Program-made: the position numbers and the translations under genes
Part shown: piece after piece, positions 12,301 to 25,164 of the stretch
Layout of the letters: the number at the start of each line of letters is the position of its first letter
Numbering within the stretch: position 1 is the first letter of the stretch
Notes under the pieces: generated by a model
Seen by the model: only the letters and a program-made list of their open reading frames with translations
Database searches by the model: none
What the model was told of the DNA's origin: nothing
Origin: Ursus arctos
Lineage: Eukaryota; Chordata; Mammalia; Carnivora; Ursidae
Length of the DNA stretch: 64,000 nt
Assembly: GCF_023065955.2 (NCBI RefSeq)
Contig: NW_026622808.1
Span: 38,142,475-38,206,474, forward strand
Reading direction: 5' to 3'

Positions 12301-13177
12301 ATCATTTCTTTAAGGTTCCAGAATAGATACTAAAAACATATTTGAATGGCTGGAGTACCTGTAGGTTAAAAAAAAAAAAAAGTTGAAACCATCTATGGTT
12401 TTTCAGCTTGCTGCGCAAGTTAAGTGAAATAAAGATGCCCCCTGATGGAAAACACAGCCGAGGTTCTGAAGAAATATAATATTCGCTGATGTGACTTCCA
12501 AACTAAATTTCATCTGAATACCAAACAGCAAGAAAACTCTCATCTCAGCTCTGAACAATCCTATTTTTATTACACCAAAATTGTTTCTTCCCTTGCCAAC
12601 CTCATTCTACCCTTTTTTGCTACAAAGTTAATGTCCAGAAAGCGTCCTTTTACAACTCTAGCAGACCCAACCAAAAAAAAAAAAAAAAAAAAAAAAAAAG
12701 CAGGAATTCCCAATGCTGTAGAAACCATCATGACCATGTTCTCATCTGGATGATTCGAAGAAGTAGAACTCACTCCATGCTATGGCAAAGAAAGAGAACA
12801 TCTCAGTGAACACAGTTCTGAACAAGATGGCCATGTGAACTCCTTGACACTCAGGAGCACTGAGGTGTGGACAAAGACAGCTCGCCTGGTGGCATCTTCT
12901 GCTTCGATTCAGAGAGAAGGAAAGTCATGAGAGCTAATAATACAAGTTCCCATTTATATTTGTGGACTCAGTTTTTGATTATAGTCATTCCAGCTGAGAT
13001 TTAACTTAAAACATTTGGCAACAATACTGACCTCTTCAAAGTCAAAGGTGAGGGTGGAAAGAGCATTTCTATCCAGATGCAAACTCTATAATGTAAGAAA
13101 AGCAGCTCGTTTCCGAAGGTGAAAAAAAGGAGAGAAATCACCAACCTTGTTGCTCAGTTTGGCGCTACCTGCGTTGG
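12301..13177. other. Unique intronic sequence with A runs
   Basis: A runs at 12367-12380 and 12673-12699 (27 A) have no recognised retroposon body upstream. Nothing else seen. Confidence 0.45.
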
Positions 13178-13178
13178 T

Positions 13179-13233
13179 ATGCGTGTGTGTGTGTGTGTGT
13201 GCGTGTGTGTGTGTGTGTGTGTGTGCGTGCGTA
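13179..13233. repeat. (TG)n microsatellite
   Basis: GT repeats with GC interruptions (GCGTGTGT), about 54 bp. Confidence 0.95.
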
Positions 13234-13432
13234 GCGTCCCTCCTGCCTGACCCCACCAGTCCCCCAATTCATGTTCCTACCCTCAGGGATGGGTGAGGGT
13301 GAATTACCACTTCCGTTTTTTGTACTACGGGTGGAAAGAGCCCAAACCGTACAATTGAGCAAAGGAATTTTTACACCTACAAGCACTGACTTCCAAAATC
13401 AAAATATAGTTTTAAAAGAGGCAGTGTGGTTT

Positions 13433-13930
13433 CTATTGCCTTGCAAATAAAACCCCAACTCCTTCTCCTGACCGACAAGGGCCCTGTTTTGTCCAGCCCT
13501 TGCCTGCCCCCTTAACGATATCCCATGCCACTTTGGCCTTCCCTGGACCTTGTAGAATCTGGTTTTTCTCCTCTATTATGCCTTGTTTCTCCCCTGTCCC
13601 TTCCAAACCCTTCAAATGACAGGCATCTTCTCACCTATCAGGTCTCAACATAAATGTCACCACCTCCCAAAAGCCCTTCTGAATTCCCTTAGATAAAGTT
13701 AGTTGCCTGCCTCCCACCTGTCCCTGGTATTTCTCATCTCAGCTCCAAGTTTGTTTCCTTCCAGCATGCATCACAATAAATTACTCCACTTAACAATTTC
13801 TTTGTATGTATCTTCCCATTTCCCTCACTAGGCTCTTTGCTTCATGTATAACTTACTCACCCAGTTATCTGTAATTCCCAGCTGGGGTCTAGCACATGGC
13901 TGGCACTTAATAAATAATCACCTAACTCAT
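13433..13930 (+). repeat. L2 LINE 3' end
   Basis: Long, fairly well kept L2 3' end: GACCGACAAGGGCCCTG, AGGTCTCAACATAAATGTCACC, and the terminal GCACATGGCTGGCACTTAAT followed by AAATAATCACC. Confidence 0.8.
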
Positions 13931-13973
13931 AACTAGAATTAATAAGAACAGTAACACCTGATAGTCACACGAG

Positions 13974-14173
13974 TGGTTTGCAAAGGGGGTTCCCCAACCA
14001 GCAGCAGCAGCTTCATCTGGGAATTTGTGAGAATGAACATTCATAGCATCCTTTCCCCTGCCCCCCTGCCTCCACCTACGGAATCAGAAACTCTGGGGTA
14101 TGGCCCAGCTATCTGTGTACAGCAACCCTGAAGATAGATTCTGGTGCATGTTCAAGTTTGAGAACTACTGGTT
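13974..14173 (-). mobile_element. MER5A-like hAT-Charlie DNA transposon
   Basis: Reads in reverse as the MER5A miniature element: GAGTGGTTTGCAAAG and AAGTTTGAGAACTACTGG are the inverted ends, with GGAATCAGAAACTCTGGGG and CAGCAGCAGCAGCTTCATCT inside. The 8-bp target duplication is not obvious. Confidence 0.85.
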
Positions 14174-14174
14174 C

Positions 14175-14833
14175 ACACAATATTCCCCATTTTCCAAAGA
14201 GTATTTAAGCACCAATGTCACTGACTGGCCTCTATTTGGGAAAGAAAAAATTAGCATACTTTCACAGGAGATAAATCTTTGTAAGCAAACAATGACTATA
14301 ATCATTCAGCCCAGAAAAGTCTCTAAATTCATGAGTACCTCTCTGTGTTTAGGGGAAAGTCAGTGAAAGAAAACCAATGCATTTGCAGGATATCATCGTT
14401 CATTTCTGTCCATGCAGGCAGAGTGATCAAATCAGGCTGAATGTCAGGATGCTGCAGCCAAACCACTGGTATGGGACTCCTGCCTTATCCATGGGGATGG
14501 CCCAGAAAGGAGACCAGAAGAGTAGGGACTCTTGCCTCCCCACCTCCACCTTGATGGTAAGGGTCTTGACAGAGATCTTGCCTTGTCATCTTTGCACCCA
14601 GGCCCGACCTAATACCTAGCACAGAGTGGTCACTCAGAAAGTGTCTGCAGAAGAACTAGTGGCTCTCATGTCATCTGTACGGCTGGGAAGAAACAAACAA
14701 GAAGGCTTTGCTTACTGAATTTACTAATGGGCTAACTGCCTTTGTATAAGAAAAGTGGTTCAAAAACACAAGAGAGCTAATGGTGGGTGAAGAAAAAACA
14801 ATAGGACTCAGACTCAAGAAAGATACGGATTTA
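14175..14833. other. Unique intronic sequence
   Basis: An L2-like 3' trace may lie near 14585-14645 (CCTAGCACAGAGTGG). No gene seen. Confidence 0.4.
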
Positions 14834-15022
14834 GGGGTGCCTGGGTGGCTCGGTTACCCAACCAACTCTTTATTTCAGCTCAGGTCATGATGTCAGGGTT
14901 GTGAGTTTGAGCCCCGCATCAGACTCTGCGCTGCGCATAGGCCTGCTGAAGATTCTCTCTCTCCCTCTCCCTCTGCCCCTGCCCCAACTCCCGTATCTTA
15001 AAAAAAAAAAAAAAAAAAAAAA
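14834..15022 (+). mobile_element. SINEC element
   Basis: Head GGGGTGCCTGGGTGGCTCGG with a small deletion after it, then GTTGTGAGTTTGAGCCCCGC, CT-rich part and a 22-A tail. The flanks AGATACGGATT and AGATCCAGGTT may be a decayed duplication. Confidence 0.92.
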
Positions 15023-15029
15023 GATCCAG

Positions 15030-15245
15030 GTTCAAATCGTATCCACTTGATGCTATATGTCTTTGGCCAAGGTACCTGACCTCACTGAGCCTCCGATTCC
15101 TTCACTGGATATAGAGATTCACATCCTGCCACACAGGACAGTTGTGGGGATTATATGAGGTTACAGGGTAAATGTCCAGCATGGTACTGGGCATGTAGTG
15201 AGTACTCAAAACACTGTCATATGCATAATATCATTATTGCTTACT
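15030..15245 (+). repeat. MIR SINE
   Basis: GACCTCACTGAGCCTCCGATT core, GGATTATATGAGG and GGTACTGGGCATGTAGTGAG 3' part in MIR order. Confidence 0.75.
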
Positions 15246-15394
15246 TGTTTAATTGGGGAAAATGGATCAGAGTTCTGAGCCTCTGAGGTAGTGTGTATTC
15301 TGGAAACATTTAATGTAAGGAAGTTAGAGTATTATACTCCTGCCTATCTCATAGCTTTCAATGTCCTGGGAGAGATCCATCAATATAAAACAGA

Positions 15395-15640
15395 GGCAAC
15401 ATAGGCTCTGAGGTTGGGTAGTTAATGGCCTGAATCCCTTCTCTGCCACTTACCAGCTGTGTGACCTTGAGTAAGCCACTTACACTCTCTGGGCTTCTGC
15501 CTTTGTTGATTGGAGATAATAATACACTTCACACAAGGTCGTAGTGAGGCCTGGAGATTAAATGTCCATGAAACACTCAGCCCTGTGCCCTGCCCTTAGT
15601 AAGCACTTGATAGATGGTAAGTATTACTCACTAAAACCAA
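15395..15640 (+). repeat. MIR SINE
   Basis: Well preserved: TCTGCCACTTACCAGCTGTG, GACCTTGAGTAAGCCACTTA, GAGATAATAATACACTTC and CCCTTAGTAAGCACTTGAT follow the MIR consensus order. Confidence 0.9.
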
Positions 15641-16576
15641 CAATAAGCAGGACAGAATTCCATCTCTGCTATAGAAAAGGCATGAGCAGAGTGTTAAAAG
15701 CATAAACAAGGAGAAGATACAGTTAGAAAAGCAAGACGGGGCAGGGGAAGCTTCTCGGAAGTGATAGTATTTAGACAATGTCTTAAAACAGGAGTCACAA
15801 ACCTAAACACCGCAGGGCAGAGCAGTTATTAACAAGGAGTGATGCTGGACAGGCAGGGAAAATGCTCCTTAGCTGCCACCAATTCCCACCAGGCAAAAAC
15901 GCAGGTTCTATGTGGCCAGATCCTCTAATTCAAAGAAGACAGAGTATCTGAATTTTTCTTGTGAAATCTTTTTTTAAATGGTGTCTCAACTAAAAAAACA
16001 AAACAAAACAAACCTACCTGAATTCACAAAATACATTTGTTGGTCACATCTGGATCACTGGCTACCAGTTTTGACTTTCTATTTTAAAGGACAGGTAGAA
16101 TTTTGTCAATCAGGGCTAGTGGCGAGATCATCCTAGCAAGAAAACAGTCTGAGCTATGGTGGGGGAGACATGGAGGGAAGGGGAAAGGCCAGGCAACTTT
16201 CAGAAATCAGAATACTGCTCCAAGAGACTGAAAGGGAGAGGATGAGTAACAGAAGTGCCAGGAAACAACAAGCAGGTGGAGAAGGTTTTCAGGGAGAGGT
16301 ATGGGCTGGTTTGATAGGGTAGGTCTAAGAATATAGACATGGAGAAGGAAGAACTTTGAAATGAAAAACAGCAACCTTACCAGGCCACTTTCTTCCTTTC
16401 TTTGGGCCTCAGTTTTCCCTTTTGTAAGGTAAGCTCCTGAATTAGATGAGTTCTAAGCTCCCTTCTGGCCCTCTCTGCACCACTCACGGGCACAATGGCA
16501 ATTTCCCTACCTGAGGAACACCATATGCAGCTTCTGTGATCTTGGCTGTAGGGGATGTGACTGCAGCTCACCATCA
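15641..16576. other. Intronic sequence with weak ancient-repeat traces
   Basis: GGGGAAGCTTCTCGGAAGTG near 15745 and similar purine-rich text near 16140-16350 look like decayed mammalian repeats. A weak MIR trace (GGGCCTCAGTTTTCCCTTTTG) is near 16403. No gene seen. Confidence 0.4.
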
Positions 16577-16593
16577 GGAGGAAGAGGATTCAA

Positions 16594-17195
16594 TTGCACT
16601 ACTGGGTATTTACCCCAAAGATACAGACGTAGTGAAGAGAAGGGCCATATGCACCCCAATGTTCATAGCAGCAATGTCCACAATAGCTAAATTGTGGAAG
16701 GAGCCGAGATGCCCTTCAACAGATGACTGGATTAAGAAGTTGTGGTCCATATATACAATGGAATATTACTCAGCTATCAGAAAGAATGAGTTCTCAACAT
16801 TTGCTACAACATGGACAGCACTGGAGGAGATAATGCTAAGTGAAATAAGTCAAGCAGAGAAAGACAACTATCATATGATTTCTCTCATCTATGGAACATA
16901 AGAACTAGGATGATCGGTAGGGGAAGAAAGGGATAAAGAAAGGGGGGGTAATCAGAAGGGGGAATGAAACATGAGAGACTATGGACTATGAGAAACAAAC
17001 TGAGGACTTCAGAGGGGAGGGGGGTGGGGGAATGGGATAGACCGGTGATGGGTAGTAAGGAGGGCACGTATTGCATGGTGCACTGGGTGTTATACACAAC
17101 TAATGAATCATCGAGCCTTACATCGGAAACCGGGGATGTACTGTATGGTGACTAACATAATACAATAAAAAATCATTTAAAAAAAAAAAAAAAAA
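16594..17195 (+). mobile_element. Young L1 3' end, 5'-truncated, with 17-bp target duplication
   Basis: The insert opens in the last part of L1 ORF2 (peptide [17 protein letters not shown]) and runs through TMEYYSAIRKNEF and the ORF2 stop into the carnivore L1 3' UTR (GAAACATGAGAGACTATGG, GGTGACTAACATAATAC) and an A tail. GGAGGAAGAGGATTCAA stands exactly on both sides (16577-16593 and 17197-17213). The open frame at 16536-16901 is host sequence joined to the ORF2 tail and not a gene. Family role: ORF2 is endonuclease and reverse transcriptase; this remnant has neither domain. Confidence 0.96.
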
Positions 17196-17339
17196 AGGAG
17201 GAAGAGGATTCAAGGTCTGCCCAAACAGCACCTTTACTAGCCATAGAGGACAAGCTGTCTTGAGCAAATCAGGGGGAACCAGAGGCCTTAAGCATAGACC
17301 AAATCCCTGGATAAAGCAGTAGCTCAAGTAATAAAACAA

Positions 17340-17545
17340 TAACTTTCACTGAATATCTGCTTTGGGCCAGATGCTGGTCTATTTACTGAAAAGAATGATC
17401 TCACTGAATGAGGCAGGTCCACTACTCTTCCCATGTTACAGGCTTAGAATGGTTAAATAGGCCCAAGGTCCAATAGCTAGAAGTTGCAGGACTAGCAGTC
17501 AGGCCAGGGAGTCAGTCTGATCCAGTACCCTCAGTCAAACTGACT
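17340..17545 (-). repeat. MIR SINE
   Basis: CCCATGTTACAGGCTTAGAATGG, AGGCCCAAGGTCCAATAGCTAG and GGGCCAGATGCTGGTC match MIR in reverse, with the usual spacing. Confidence 0.8.
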
Positions 17546-18689
17546 CTCTTCTAGTGTCTTTCAAATCTGTACCTTAGTCTTGTGTTCCTTTCACAAGACC
17601 GCCAAAATTATGTGGCACGATAATCCAAATGGGAATGTTCTTTAGTGATGGGTGTATCGAGAAAGGTTTAGGACTAGGATTCCCTCTCCTGCTCCAGAGA
17701 GAGTGGCTCAGGAGGGTTTGAGTCCTGGCGAGTTTTGTACTCCTCTTGACACAGAGGTGACATAAGAGACTTTGTTTCCAAAGAACTGGACTCCTGATCT
17801 GAGGAGTCAAATTGTCAAAATGAGTTTGAATGCTTGGGGAATGGCTGGACTTAAGAGATGTGGATTCTACCTCGGGTGACTGAAGGGGTACCGGATTTCA
17901 CAAGGCAAGGCAGGCCCTGCATCACACCCTAAACAGCTCCCCAGAGTAGGGGGACAAGAAGCCCAGGACCAAATGCTAAGGGTAAGGGCTTAAGTGGCCA
18001 CGGGAAGGAACTATTAGCAACTACCTTGGGCATGGACCCTGAACATCCCAGAGGCAGTCACCTGAACCAAAGACCAGAAGCCTTGCCTCAAGCACTCTGG
18101 GTGAATAAGTTCAGGGTTATTATTAGAACCCTGAGGGAGAGAGAGGGGCCCCTGTATTGCCTGAGATTTTATTTTCTGCTAAGCATGGCTGATGGGGAGG
18201 AGGTTGTGATCTAACAATTAATTTGGCTTAGAAAAAATAAAATATTATGTTTTGTACCCAAAGATTATGAAGTTAATTTGGCCAATTATATTTATTTACA
18301 TGGAAAAATATTTATATTGAGAAGTCTTCATATGTTTGATAATTTTGCCCATCTGATTATGGAAAGCCTTCTCTGTCTTATGTATATACACACTATGTAT
18401 TTTTATTGTTTCCTCTTTAAACATTCTATTTTTAGACTGAATCAACAGCTAGTCCAAAAGATAAATATAAAAACATATTTCAAAAAAATTAGTGTATTTT
18501 TCTATACATAGATACATAAATATTTGTTTCTATCTCCACTTAAAACAAGAGACACACTAAATATTCTAACATTTTTCCTAAGCTCTAATATCAATACCCA
18601 ATAATGAATTAACTAATACGTATTAATACTAATTAATAAGTATATGGCATTTACCCTATGCCATGCATCGATCTAAGGTGTGTATGAAT
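17546..18689. other. Unique intronic sequence
   Basis: No gene or clear repeat. The right half (18220-18680) is strongly AT-rich. Confidence 0.45.
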
Positions 18690-18875
18690 AGTTGTTTACA
18701 ATCCCTTTTATTTCTTGTGACACTCTTAAGTCATCATTCCCAGTTTATAGATAGAGATATTGAGGCACAGAGAGGTTAAGTAATTTGCCTGTAGTCACAC
18801 ACCATTAAGTGGCAGGGCTGGTGCTTGAACTCAGGCTGTCAGGCTCCAGAGTCTGCGATGACCACTAGAGTACTT
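18690..18875 (-). repeat. MIR SINE
   Basis: Well kept reverse MIR: GATATTGAGGCACAGAGAGG, TTAAGTAATTTGCC, CACACACCATTAAGTGGCAG and CTCCAGAGTCTGCGATG. Confidence 0.92.
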
Positions 18876-18939
18876 TGCTTCCTAGCATCTGTTATAAGAT
18901 TTGAAGGTAGAACATTCAGCAGGTTTCAAGCTCTCTATA

Positions 18940-19035
18940 AATTCATTCACTAATTCAACAGAATTTATTATGGCACTTTGCCAGGTATGAGGGATTCAGT
19001 CCCTGCACTCATGGTATTCACTGTCTAGCAAGGAA
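18940..19035 (+). repeat. Ancient repeat fragment (TTATTGAGCAC type)
   Basis: ATTCATTCACTAATTCAACA and GCACTTTGCCAGGTATGAGG are a decayed copy of a common mammalian repeat also seen at 28500 and 57585. Confidence 0.5.
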
Positions 19036-20835
19036 CTTGCTCTTAATTTTCTCCCTTCCTCCATCCCTCATGTTCCTAGGAAATTACCCACGTCTACAGA
19101 CTTCATTTCACAACTTTATCCAAAATCTCACATGCACATACCCCAGTGATGTAGCTGAGTCTAATATACAACTTAATGGGTCTAAAAGAAAGCTAAATTT
19201 TACAAATTTAGCAAAGCGAATCACAAATATTGATCTCACAACCCAAAGATAGCAGGACTTGGTCCAATTAGAAATAAAAACAAATTGCTGAGACATGGAA
19301 GCATGGAAATCTAGAAGGCTTGAAAGATAACATTTGCCACTATTAAGGGATTTCTTTTGCATTCATAGTTCCCGAGCTGAGTGTGGTTTACAAACATCTT
19401 GGGGTTGGAGGCCTGTCTAAATGTAACATTCCTGTAAGGGAAAGAGAGTTGACTTCATCACAAGGCAGGCCCTGCTGATGGCAGCCTAAGACTGGAATGT
19501 GCAGATAATTATCTTTAAGGCTAGTCAACGGCTATATGTCTCCTATAATATCACCTTTAAGATCAAGCCAAGACATTCCAGTCTGAATCAAGGTTTATTT
19601 ATAAAAGGATTTAACACTTTTAGATCCCATATTGCTTGGAGGACCACCAATTTCCATTTCCAAATATCCAATTTCTTCAATTTCACAGAGCATGAATGAG
19701 ATTTCAGGTTACCATATGTGGAGGGAAAAATTTAAGACACTAAAATTCCTTTTCTTCAATGAGGTGAATTTCTTTGCTAATGCCTCCACAAAATAAAATC
19801 ACCAGTAGGGGACTGAAAGTAGAAAATACCATAAGTCATAATGCCACATTCATGTAGACACAACCAAATTTTCAGGTAATTCTAGCTGAATGGTCTCTCT
19901 TGTTCCCCTCAAACTTGAAAGGTCAAAGGAGCAATTTGATTGTGGGTGTTCTACATTGGCCACAGACGGGAGAAAGAATGGCCATTCTACCAGCAAGGAC
20001 ACAGAATTTAAAGGGATGCACAGATATCTAAGGAAAGAAAATGGATCCCTGTAAATTGGAGTGATGTGCTAGAGGGAACCAGTTAATCTGGAAGATTGTA
20101 GAAGGTCCTTCATTGGTGGTGTTAGGGACTAATCAGATATCCTTTTTGAAGAACTAGCATACACTGGCTTAAACTACATCATGGCTGGTATAGTATGTGG
20201 TGTGTAGTGAAAAGTGATAGTACCCAGTGGGGACAAGAAAGGCAAGCAACCTCAGAGGAGATATTCCAGAGCCCAATATTTCAGCCTTACAAAGTTATTT
20301 GATAATTGTACATTCTAGAAAGAAAGAAAGACAATGATGACCAGGAAGGCCACCAACAGGCATAAAAATAAATGTAATTTTTTATAGGAAACACAGTATT
20401 AGTTCTTTGTTGATATTAAATAATTTTAGTCATTTCATGACCAAAAATAACTCAGAGATTAAGGAAGAAACAAGTGAAAACCATTTAGGATGAAGAATGA
20501 TCAAATGTCTTATCTTTATTACCACTAATAGGTATTAATAATTGTCTATTACTTAATAATACAATATTAAATCACCTGTTAGTAAATACGTATTAGTGGG
20601 TATAAATATATACGCATGTGCGAGTGTATATCTATCTTTTATATGAGAATTCAACCTTCCTGATGGTCATATCTATCATTCTCAATTAACTAAGGGACAT
20701 TCTGGTTTTCTAAAACAAAATTATATACACATATATAGATATTCATGCACACAGCCAGCAAAGGCTGTTTAGAAAACTATGTCAGGGAATTAAAAGTAGT
20801 TTTCTTCAGCTATGAATCATGGATTTTTTTTTCTA
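19036..20835. other. Unique intronic sequence
   Basis: No gene or clear transposon in about 1.8 kb. AT-rich, with a TATATACG-type stretch near 20605. Confidence 0.45.
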
Positions 20836-21395
20836 TTTCTCTTTATCCAAATCCAAAATAGCTTTATCAATACTTTGACCTCAATTGTCAAATAATATAT
20901 GATTACATATTTTTAATTCTGAAATAAGGGAAAGTATGATAGAGAAATAAAAGCAAAAGAAAAACAAAAACACAACTCCAGGACCCCGAGAACCATTGAT
21001 GATCGTATATATGGCCTTTCAAATTTCTTTCCATCTATCCCCATGGTTTTAACAATAGTCAATCATACTACACATACTGCTTTGTGGCATTCCTTTTAAC
21101 TTAACAAAATACCATTGACATCTTCCTACCAGTAAATATTGATCTAGTTCATTCTCTAGTGGCCACAGTGTAATCTATCATAATCCCCTCCCAATGGGCC
21201 TTGAGGTTGTTTCCAAGTTTTCAAATTATATAAATAACTGTACAGAAATGATCTCTGAACATTTTCCCTGCTCATGATCCAGTTACTACTTAAGATAAGT
21301 TCCTGGAAGGGTACTTGCTAAGTCAAAGGACTCGCATATCTTTAAGATTTAGAATATAAGCCAACAAACTGGCCTCCTGAAAAACTATACATATT
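20836..21395 (-). repeat. Old L1 fragment
   Basis: Antisense L1 3' text: CTACACATACTGCTTTGTGG, TTAACTTAACAAAATACCATTGACATC with decay, TTGAGGTTGTTTCCAAG, GTCAAAGGACTCGCATATC and CCAACAAACTGGCC. Heavily diverged. Confidence 0.75.
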
Positions 21396-23211
21396 CAGCA
21401 TGAGGGGCATATTTTATTTTCCTCTTTGTTTCTCTGTATTTTCTGCTGATATTTTCTGTTACTTACATTTTGCTTTAAAATTACTTGTGCAAAGGGAAAA
21501 AATAAGTAATTTATAAAATAAATAAATAAGTAGAAGGAAAAGGGACAATTGGAAGGTGACTTTTTCCAACAGAGAACTCTGAACCATGGGACAGGTGTTG
21601 CCTAGAAAGAAGATGGGGACACAGAACTCTGACTTGATACCACTGTCCATTAAACTCCTCCAGCTCACTCCCCTTGCTCATGCTGACAATGCTGTCTTCC
21701 CACACAACGCTATCTCCTTTCTATGGGGGAGAACAAAGTGATCAGCAAGCCTGAGTGTCCAGTCCTTTTAAATGGCTCTAATCATCACTTCACTAATAAA
21801 AGACCATTCTAGGTTTTCAAAACCAAGATAATGGCTCCCTCATTTTTCCTGGAATACTTCCCTTCAAGGCAGAGATTCAAAAGAATCCTCCTTAGGTTGA
21901 GTCAAGACTTTCCAATTACCTTCCCTCATTCTGAAACCAATAAAACACTTGCCTTTTCCTGTTACCTGATTTTTTTTTTTTTTAAAGAAGACACAGGCCA
22001 TTGAACCTGATAGCTGGGGAACAAGAAGACTGGATACTCATCCGAGCAAAGTCTCCAAAAGTGATACATTTAAAAAACACATTCCATTAATATTTTGTCA
22101 TGAGGTTTGTTAACTGTACAATAGGGAGAAGATACAGCATGAGAAGAAATCTTGAGATATATGCAGAAATTAGTCCACAACTGAGAGTCCTTTTTATGAA
22201 CTAGCTTCTTACCAACCAGAGCTGTGGGCTTCCAAACTCCCTCTGTTTCAAGTCTCATCTAGGGAGAAAGGGAGGCAGGGACTTAGGTCTCTTCTCTTTG
22301 AATACTAAATTATTCTTAACACTCTTTATTGGCTAACAGTGGAATAGAAGATCAGCAAACTCAGAGGCCATGAATATCTGCTTGCTTCAGAGGTCATCTT
22401 TAACATTTGGGAATACCATCAGCTTTTCTCGTTAGAGTGGAAACTACCTTTGCCAAAATCCTCTTTCTGCTGATACATACCTGAATCTCTTACCACTTCT
22501 AGAAAGCCTTCACCCTATAGTTCTTCCCTTCAGACATAAGGTCCGAGAAGATCATGAATGCCCCTGCTGCAAGTGACTTTTTAACTAAGCTTTACCTCAG
22601 GCCAGGAGAAATGATTTGTTCATTGATTGAAGTATTTGCCAACCAAGAGATGTACAAACACGCAAATCTAGACTCACAAAGGAAGCAGCTACGTGTTGAG
22701 TTGATTTTGAGGACTCTCTTCAAGTTTACCCCACAAAACTAGATACCCACCATTGGAAGGTGAAAGGAAAGGAACCAAATTACATGCTTCCTTCCTGGAG
22801 GTGCTTTCTTCTAAGCCCTACTGGCACCTGCAGTCTTCTATTTGGGTACATGATTCATTTTTGGAAATACATATGAAAATAAAACAGGTATGATAGAACC
22901 AAAGATCGTAAAAATATCAAATGACACATTGTTTTTCAGATCCAGTTTTTTATGAAAAATAAAAAACAGCTGTGCCATATTTCAAACATGTTTTCACCTT
23001 CAAAGTGTCCCTAATTAAGTCTCAGGATGGGCACTTTCAAGACATTAGTAGTTTCCATATTTGTCTTAACTATATCAAGTATATAAACCCCATGCTCTTT
23101 ACCATTATTTTTAGCACTTTTTAAAATAAAAATAAAATGAGATTAGGAATTTCATATAATTACGCAATCATTGCTATACCAGCAAAGATTGTAATGCTTT
23201 TGGCAGCTTAC
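21396..23211. other. Unique intronic sequence
   Basis: About 1.8 kb without gene or assigned repeat; short AATAAATAAATAAGT run near 21517 and a T run at 21970-21983. Confidence 0.45.
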
Positions 23212-23312
23212 AGAAGACATTCTCAGAGAATAGACAGAAAGGATCATTTTAGCTTAATTTAAAAAGAAGACATTCTCAGAGAATAGAAAGGATCATTTTA
23301 GCTAATTTAAAA
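23212..23312. repeat. Tandem duplication of about 50 bp
   Basis: A 53-bp unit (23212-23264, starting AGAAGACATTCTCAGAGAAT) is followed directly by a 48-bp copy (23265-23312). The second lacks ACAG after GAATAG and one T in CTTAATTT; otherwise they agree. Confidence 0.93.
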
Positions 23313-24525
23313 ACAAGTCTAAAAGCAGTACATAAAAGGCTGTTGTGGAGGTATGTGGTATATAAAACCAAATACAAAAACAGGAACTACTTATATAAAT
23401 TTATAACATGTCTTGGTTTTATGAAATAAGTTACTAAATTTAAATATTTGAGGCCTTTTATTAAATTCGGCCACTTCCATAATTTTGATTGTGAGTTGAA
23501 CTGGTTTGGATTAATAAGAGACACACAATACTTGAGCTAACAGGGATGTGCAATAAGATTTCACTTATTCTTACTGATGTCAATATACCTAGTTACAGGT
23601 AACATCAACGAATTTTCTGATTGGCTGAGGGGGTGGGAACAAGATAACCACCCTCATTAGAAATATAAATATGAAGAAAGACAATAGGCTCTAATGAAGT
23701 TATTAGGAGGAACCGATTTTTAATTTACTGGCTCTACCCAGAGGCTTGTTGTTCACTTCCTTATTCATTGCTGTAATGCAGATAGGAAGAATGCTAGCTA
23801 AGTAAGTTCCTAAAAAAATCAGAAGTTATAGATTATTTCAAAATTATTTGACTATTTTTAAAAATTGTGACATTTTCAGATTATAGGATAAAAATAAATT
23901 ATCACTAAATTCTTCCAAATAATTCATGTCTTCTAAATAAGACACACATATCCACAGTATTTGCGTAAGAACATCCCAACCCACTCACAGCCACTGACCC
24001 AGAGCATGAATTCCACTTTAAGGTCAAGCCAGGCAATTCTGAAAGAAGTGCTAAATCCTCTAACCACTGCAAACCCATTCCACTCGCTGTGGCAACAGCG
24101 CGGTGAGTATTTCGGTCCCAGTGGCCTAGAAGGATGAGTGTACTTCATAAAGCACCCAATTTATTCCCATAAAATGCTTGGCATGCCAGTTGACTTTGGG
24201 CTCATTTTACACAAAAATCCAGGTTTTTGGAAAGATTTACTCTAGGGTTTCCAAATGTTTATTGCCTCGCTGACAGATTTTTAGACTGGTACTTGTAACA
24301 GGTGATTTTTCACACCACTAGGAATCCAGAATGTGATTCCAGAACATTGGGCAAAAACTGTCTCTAAGATGCCAGCTGATATTAAATCACACGAATTCTA
24401 GAATCTATGAAAGCAGAGAAATACTTCTTAAATTAATAATCAGATGTGAGATAGTACATCATCAAAAGTTACACCCTTTATAAGGCCCATGCCTCTAGTA
24501 TTTTTTCTGTTACTCAGATATACTG
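23313..24525. other. Unique intronic sequence
   Basis: No gene or clear repeat recognised. Confidence 0.45.
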
Positions 24526-24835
24526 AACTTGTTACCCTCAGTGACCTCACACTTGCTGTTCCTAATGCCTGGAGTCCACTCATCCCAGTGCTTTGCAATG
24601 TTGCTTTCTGCTCATCATTCAGCTTCAGAAGTAGCCCTCCTCCTTCTCCACACCACACTGTATATCATATTGCCTGGTAACTTCCTTCATAGCAAATATT
24701 ACAATCTTCAGTTGTCTTGTTCATTTTTTAAATGTATTTCTTATTAATGAGAGCAGAGCTTTTCTTCCTTATTCACAGTCACTTCCCTAGGACCTGGACA
24801 GAGTAGGGACTCAATAAATGTATGCTAAATAAATA
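24526..24835 (+). repeat. L2 LINE 3' end
   Basis: ACTTGCTGTTCCTAATGCCTGG and CTAGGACCTGGACAGAGTAG with GGGACTCAATAAATGTATGC at the 3' edge are typical L2. Confidence 0.8.
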
Positions 24836-25164
24836 AGTAAAAAATTTAATTAATCCAAAGTACTAGGACTTTTCCCTGAACTATAGTACAAAACCATAGG
24901 TTTGACTTCTATTACATTCTAAGTATTCCAGTATTACAAAAACAAGATATATTCCAGAGGAGACATATTAAGATTAGGTTCATAGTCTGCAGAATGAAGG
25001 TGATTATATTACTTTACTCATTTCCAAAGTTCTATCATGAAGATACCCTGTTGTATTTTTTTCTTCCATGATGTCAATGCTTTTAAAAATAGTTTGCTTT
25101 TCAAATAAACTTTCTTCTATTAAATTGGTAATAGGCCCCTATGCACTTTCTATCAGGATTTTTA
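24836..25164. other. Unique intronic sequence
   Basis: Nothing recognised in this AT-rich stretch. Confidence 0.45.

Noticed and set aside
12673..12699. Retroposon tail at the 27-A run
   Set aside because: No recognised body, AATAAA or flanking duplication.
16536..16901. 121-codon frame with an L1 ORF2-like end
   Set aside because: Host sequence fused to the last codons of a 5'-truncated L1; lacks endonuclease and reverse-transcriptase domains.
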